Part shown: positions 59,841 through 64,000 of the stretch, piece after piece
Position numbering within the stretch: position 1 is the stretch's first letter
How the letters are laid out: each line of letters opens with the position of its first letter
Assembly: GCA_902567635.1 (NCBI GenBank)
Contig: CACFNV010000002.1
Coordinates: forward strand, 1-64,000
Direction: 5' to 3'
DNA from: an uncultured Alphaproteobacteria bacterium
GTDB taxonomy: Bacteria > Pseudomonadota > Alphaproteobacteria > Rhodobacterales > Rhodobacteraceae
DNA length: 64,000 nucleotides
The notes under the pieces: model-generated
What the model was told of the DNA's origin: nothing
The model's database searches: none
The model's input: the letters and a program-made list of their open reading frames with translations, nothing else
Translations under genes and position numbers: made by a program

Positions 59841-60842
59841 TCATGAAAAGGCTGGAATAACACTTTCACCATATTCAGCTATTATTCTTTCCTCATCACC
59901 GCTATCTAAATATATATTAAATTGAGTTACTCCTACTTCCTTCAATTTTTCCAATTTACTTATGTGTTCTTTTGCTGTGCCTAAAACACAAAATTCATCG
60001 ACAATATCATCTGTTATAAACTCGAGATACGGATTGTCACTTTGTCCATGTTTTGAGTAATCATAGCCCCTTCTATTTTTTATGTAGTCAGTTAAGCTAC
60101 TAGGAATTTCACTATTATTTTCTCCATAGCGCTCAACAATGTCTGCAACATGATTTCCAACCATAGCCGGGAACCATTTTACTTTCTCTATGCTTTCACT
60201 TCTTTCTCCAAAATAGGCTGGAGCTGCTGCCATGACCCTATAGTTTGACATGTCTCTTCCATGTTCTTCTCCTGCTTTCACTGCCTGATCTCTTAACCAT
60301 TTACATATTGTTGGTGCAGCGATCTGCAAGACCAAACCGTCGCCAACTTTTCCAGCTGAGGTAAGAGCTTTCGGTCCATATGCTGCCACCCATACTGGTA
60401 GCTCATAACCTTGAGCCCATGGAAACTGAATAGGGTTAGGGACATCTCCATACTGCACTTTTTCTCCTTTTACCATAGCTTTTACGTCAAGTATGAACTG
60501 TTCCATATTGGCTAGATTTGATGGCTTCCGTCCCATTACTCTCACTGCGCTGTCGCCGCGACCAACGCCAATGTCAAATCTTCCGTCAGATTGCAAGGCC
60601 AAAGATCCAAACATCGAGGCAGCTAGTGACCAGTCTCTGGTATTAGGATTTGTAACACAAGGTCCAAATCTCATTTTTGTGGTATGCTCGATACACATAG
60701 CCATTTGAGCAAAGCTTTCTCTCCACAGGATATGACTGTCGTAAAACCAGCAGTAGGTAAAACCTGCGCTTTCGGCTAGTCTTACCAATGCTTTAGCTCG
60801 AGCTGGTTGAACAAATCCCTTAAAACATATACCAAATTCCAT
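59841..60842 (-). CDS. luciferase-like (LLM) F420-dependent oxidoreductase, probably the CPS_4043-type family
   Basis: EFGICFKGFVQPARAKALVRLAESAGFTYCWFYDSHILW, GRFDIGVGRGDSAVRVMG; LLM fold motifs and neighbourhood. Confidence 0.85.
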   Translation of the reverse strand: MEFGICFKGFVQPARAKALVRLAESAGFTYCWFYDSHILWRESFAQMAMCIEHTTKMRFGPCVTNPNTRDWSLAASMFGSLALQSDGRFDIGVGRGDSAVRVMGRKPSNLANMEQFILDVKAMVKGEKVQYGDVPNPIQFPWAQGYELPVWVAAYGPKALTSAGKVGDGLVLQIAAPTICKWLRDQAVKAGEEHGRDMSNYRVMAAAPAYFGERSESIEKVKWFPAMVGNHVADIVERYGENNSEIPSSLTDYIKNRRGYDYSKHGQSDNPYLEFITDDIVDEFCVLGTAKEHISKLEKLKEVGVTQFNIYLDSGDEERIIAEYGESVIPAFS

Positions 60843-60863
60843 TTTATTTTCTCCTATAATAAT

Positions 60864-61532
60864 TTACTTTTCTGGTGCCCAAATTTTAATACCAGCATGG
60901 GAAAAGGGTACCGCCTTTGACATATTAATTCTTATCAATATTGGTGTTATAGCTTCAATACATCTAGCAGCAGAAGCATCTCCAGCATTATATGCGTTAA
61001 CACCTAACTTAGAAATAAAGTCAATTATTTTTAATCTTGCCTCCAAATTATCTCCACAAACAAGCACATCACAGTTTATTGTTTTTTTCAAATTATTTAA
61101 AGTGTTCGCTGATACATTATGAAGAGCTCCAATAACAGGTATTTCGGAGCCTAATATACTTTGTGCAGACTCGGTAGCTGACCCCTGAGGTGGCATTTCA
61201 ACTTTTCTAGGGTTTCCTTCAGCCAAAGGGACAACAATGTCTACTAAGATTTTACCAGGAAGATATTTTTTTATGGACTCTAATGTTACGTCATGACCAG
61301 ACCACGGAACTGAAAGGATAACAAATTCGTCTGCATATTCTACAGCTTCTTCATTGCTAAGGCCTGTAATATTACCTTTTTCATTTCCCAGCAGAGAATT
61401 CATTTCTTTTGCAGCCGTTTCTGCTCTCTGCTTGTCTCTGGATCCCACGGCGACATCAATTCCCACACTTGCAAATCTCAAAGCCAATCCCTGACCTTGT
61501 GGCCCAGTACCTCCTAAAATAGCAATTTTCAT
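60864..61532 (-). CDS. npdG: F420H2:NADP oxidoreductase (FNO/NpdG)
   Basis: [49 protein letters not shown]. Confidence 0.9.
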   Translation of the reverse strand: MKIAILGGTGPQGQGLALRFASVGIDVAVGSRDKQRAETAAKEMNSLLGNEKGNITGLSNEEAVEYADEFVILSVPWSGHDVTLESIKKYLPGKILVDIVVPLAEGNPRKVEMPPQGSATESAQSILGSEIPVIGALHNVSANTLNNLKKTINCDVLVCGDNLEARLKIIDFISKLGVNAYNAGDASAARCIEAITPILIRINMSKAVPFSHAGIKIWAPEK

Positions 61533-62308
61533 CTGAACATATCCTCACTCTCTTTTCTCAAAATATTTTCTACATTACTTATCTCAAATTCCCAATCTAA
61601 GCCATTAAATAAAATCACAGGTGTTTTCCCAGATTTGTCCATGAGTAGACCAGAAGCCGCAGAGACTTCGTCACAAAATGCTGGTTCTGTAACTAATAAA
61701 TCTCTCCCCCACGCGTCGACATTGCCCTGCAGTCTTTTAGTAGGAGAAACCCCAGACAAACCTATGGCCACATTAACTTGACCTATTCTCCAAGGCCTAC
61801 CAAAAGTATCTGTTATTATTACGCCTAATTTCTTGACATTAAACTTTTCTGACAAGAATAATCTTAGCTTGTTAGCACTCATGTCAGGATTCTCAGGAAT
61901 TGTGATTACAGCATCTGTCTCTTTTATATTTGACTGATCAACGCCTGAATTTGCGCAAATGAATCCCAACTTATGTTGACAAATCATCGTTCCTTCAATT
62001 TGCTCTGGACGTTTAAAAGATCTTATTACTTTTTCACTTTCTCTTAAAATAACTTCAACTTTTCTTATGTCTTTATTTAATTTCTTTCCTAATTTTATAG
62101 CTTCTTTAGAGGGCTTTACATCGCTTAAAAAAACAATGTTGCCCTCAGCTTTTGAGACTACTTTATGAGCTATACAGAGTATGTCACCTTCTTTAAGCTT
62201 TAAACCGGCTTCATCAAGTGCCGTTCCTATAATCATTCCGAGGTTGTCACCCTCTCGAACGTCAGGTATTCGAGGTATAGCAGTTATTTTGACTGATCCA
62301 AGATGCAT
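61529..62308 (-). CDS. cofE: coenzyme F420-0:L-glutamate ligase
   Basis: [51 protein letters not shown]. Confidence 0.94.
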   Translation of the reverse strand: MHLGSVKITAIPRIPDVREGDNLGMIIGTALDEAGLKLKEGDILCIAHKVVSKAEGNIVFLSDVKPSKEAIKLGKKLNKDIRKVEVILRESEKVIRSFKRPEQIEGTMICQHKLGFICANSGVDQSNIKETDAVITIPENPDMSANKLRLFLSEKFNVKKLGVIITDTFGRPWRIGQVNVAIGLSGVSPTKRLQGNVDAWGRDLLVTEPAFCDEVSAASGLLMDKSGKTPVILFNGLDWEFEISNVENILRKESEDMFR

Positions 62309-62310
62309 TT

Positions 62311-62955
62311 TTAATTTTTACTTATCCCTAACTTTTTATGCTTTATCTTTTTGAAATCCCATTTTGTATCTACATCATTTCTGAGGCTTGCAAATGGTAA
62401 TATTTTGGGCAAAATGCCTTTACTTTTGCAAAGCTCACTATGCTTGATAAAGGAATTGTGACCGAAACAAAATGTTAATTTCGAAGGTAGGGATAAAAGC
62501 AAAGCGTTAGTGCCCATGTCATTTGATGGGCATAAAGCTACAGTTGGTTCACTGCTAGCTTTATAATGATTTAGAAATGACAAAATTTCGTCAGGTTTTG
62601 GATCGGCTAAGTCCGCGGGTAATATAGCAAGGAACTTATAATTCTTTTTAGAGGCCCAAAGATAACTGTCTTTAAGAGCTAAATTCAAGCCTTTACTTCT
62701 CTCCTCTATTAGAAATAAATCAAACTCTTTTATAAGGTTTTTTATAGTTAGTGATTGGGTAACTACACCTATGTCAAAAAAGTTCTTATTGTTCGATCTG
62801 ATAGTATTAAGAATTGTTAGTGTTCTTAAAAATAAAAGTTTTGCCAAAAGCTCTCGTTCTTTTCCGGTTAGTGTGTCATTCAATCTTGATTTTGCTTCTC
62901 GGAGATCTTTCATTGGGACTACAACTAAAAGATTTTTTTTCTGATTTTTTCTCAT
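62311..62955 (-). CDS. cofC: F420 precursor guanylyltransferase
   Basis: VVPMKDLREAKSRLNDTLTGKEREL; LPADLADPKPDEI. Confidence 0.9.
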   Translation of the reverse strand: MRKNQKKNLLVVVPMKDLREAKSRLNDTLTGKERELLAKLLFLRTLTILNTIRSNNKNFFDIGVVTQSLTIKNLIKEFDLFLIEERSKGLNLALKDSYLWASKKNYKFLAILPADLADPKPDEILSFLNHYKASSEPTVALCPSNDMGTNALLLSLPSKLTFCFGHNSFIKHSELCKSKGILPKILPFASLRNDVDTKWDFKKIKHKKLGISKN

Positions 62956-62967
62956 TGGTTTGCTTTT

Positions 62968-63906
62968 TTATTGCAACATAATTTTAATTAACGTCTGGGC
63001 TAAAGATTTCTTATCTTCTATAGAGCTCATAAGAATATTTGTCATGTAACAACTTAGCCCGCAGTTTTCGAACTTATCTTTAAAATTTTTATCTGAATGA
63101 TCTATTACAAAATTACCACATATATTTTTATAAAAGTTTAGTGCTGCGAACGCATTTGATTTATATCCCAACTCTTTAAGCATTTTGCTTGCTGGACCTT
63201 TGACAGTTTTCCCGGAAATGATTGGACTAACAGCAATTACTTTTCTTCTCTGGTCTTCCAGAACTTTCTTGAAAGATGGTATGTCTATAATTGGTTTTAT
63301 GCTCGCAAGAGGATTTGATGGCGCGATTACTATCAAATCGGCGACTTTAATAGCTTTGATTGCATTTAAATTGATTTTGGCTTTTTTTATCCCCGAATAT
63401 TTAAGATCTAATATCTTTGGGATGCATTTTCTCTTGACGAAGTACTCTTGAAAAGAGATCCAGCCTTCACTTATTTTTACTAGTGTTCTAATTTTGTCAT
63501 CAGTAGGCAAAATTATTTTGGCTTTTACTCCCAGTTTTTTAGCAATATCTTTGGCTATATCACTGGGTTTTGAGCCTTCTAATAATCGTTGAGTCCTATA
63601 AATGTGAAGTCCAAAATCTGAGTCGCCTAACGTCATCCATGTTTTGTTACCCAATTTCTTAAGCATATCAAGTGCCCTAAGGCTTTCATTCTTTATACCC
63701 CATCCTTGCTCGCGGTTTACTATTCCAGATAATGTATAAGTAATAGTATCTATGTCAGGTGAAACTCTTAGACCATGGAACTCATCGTCATCACCAATGT
63801 TGCCAATTATTGATAGTTCAATATTTTGTAAAGCAGAAAAGCCCTCTGCCATTTTTGCGCCACCAACGCCACCCGCTAAAAGCGCTATTTTAATAGGTTT
63901 ATTCAT
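62968..63906 (-). CDS. cofD: 2-phospho-L-lactate transferase-type enzyme (CofD/FbiA)
   Basis: ALLAGGVGGAKMAEGF, IGNIGDDDEFHGLRVSPDIDTITYTLSGIVNREQGWGI. Confidence 0.94.
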   Translation of the reverse strand: MNKPIKIALLAGGVGGAKMAEGFSALQNIELSIIGNIGDDDEFHGLRVSPDIDTITYTLSGIVNREQGWGIKNESLRALDMLKKLGNKTWMTLGDSDFGLHIYRTQRLLEGSKPSDIAKDIAKKLGVKAKIILPTDDKIRTLVKISEGWISFQEYFVKRKCIPKILDLKYSGIKKAKINLNAIKAIKVADLIVIAPSNPLASIKPIIDIPSFKKVLEDQRRKVIAVSPIISGKTVKGPASKMLKELGYKSNAFAALNFYKNICGNFVIDHSDKNFKDKFENCGLSCYMTNILMSSIEDKKSLAQTLIKIMLQ

Positions 63907-63915
63907 AATTATAAA

Positions 63916-64000
63916 CTAAAGCTGGTTTATGAAATCAATGGTTTTCTGGCTAGTTCTGTCAACAAGGGGCGCTGTTTCTTTTGGATCTTTTTGCGAAAAA
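63916..64000 (-). CDS. 3' end of a further minus-strand CDS, truncated by window edge (…FSQKDPKETAPLVDRTSQKTIDFINQL*)
   Basis: Open frame to TAG (cta 63916-63918); possibly the next gene of the F420 cluster. Confidence 0.4.
   Translation of the reverse strand, partial: FSQKDPKETAPLVDRTSQKTIDFINQL

Overview
AT-rich bacterial chromosome window, probably from a marine, free-living-type alphaproteobacterium (lineage inferred from gene content only). It is dense in transporters and small-molecule catabolism. No rRNA, tRNA, CRISPR array, transposase or prophage was recognised. Main blocks: (a) 0-5 kb accessory genes, including an unusual Asn-heptad repeat protein and an APS-kinase/nucleotidyltransferase pair; (b) 5-18 kb transporters, an HDAC-like hydrolase, a photolyase-like FAD protein with apparently permuted domains, and a DMSP-lyase-like cupin; (c) 18-28 kb two cytochrome P450s, UxaA, SDR and VOC genes, with one decayed VOC gene; (d) leuA, then codA plus a BMP-type nucleobase/nucleoside ABC importer (29-38 kb); (e) a pair of uncharacterised paralogs flanking a HIBADH-like dehydrogenase (39-41 kb); (f) a long run of co-directional minus-strand genes (49.3-63.9 kb) joining two aminotransferases, an NMT1-type ABC importer, dihydropyrimidinase, an N-carbamoyl amidohydrolase, an F420-dependent LLM oxidoreductase, F420:NADP reductase and cofE/cofC/cofD. 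The best candidate for an undescribed system is (f): an F420-coupled cyclic-ureide/pyrimidine catabolic pathway. Three short ORFs missing from the supplied ORF track were found by eye (16195-16290 -, 18681-18776 +, 25608-25733 +). All family assignments come from reading motifs; no database search was run.
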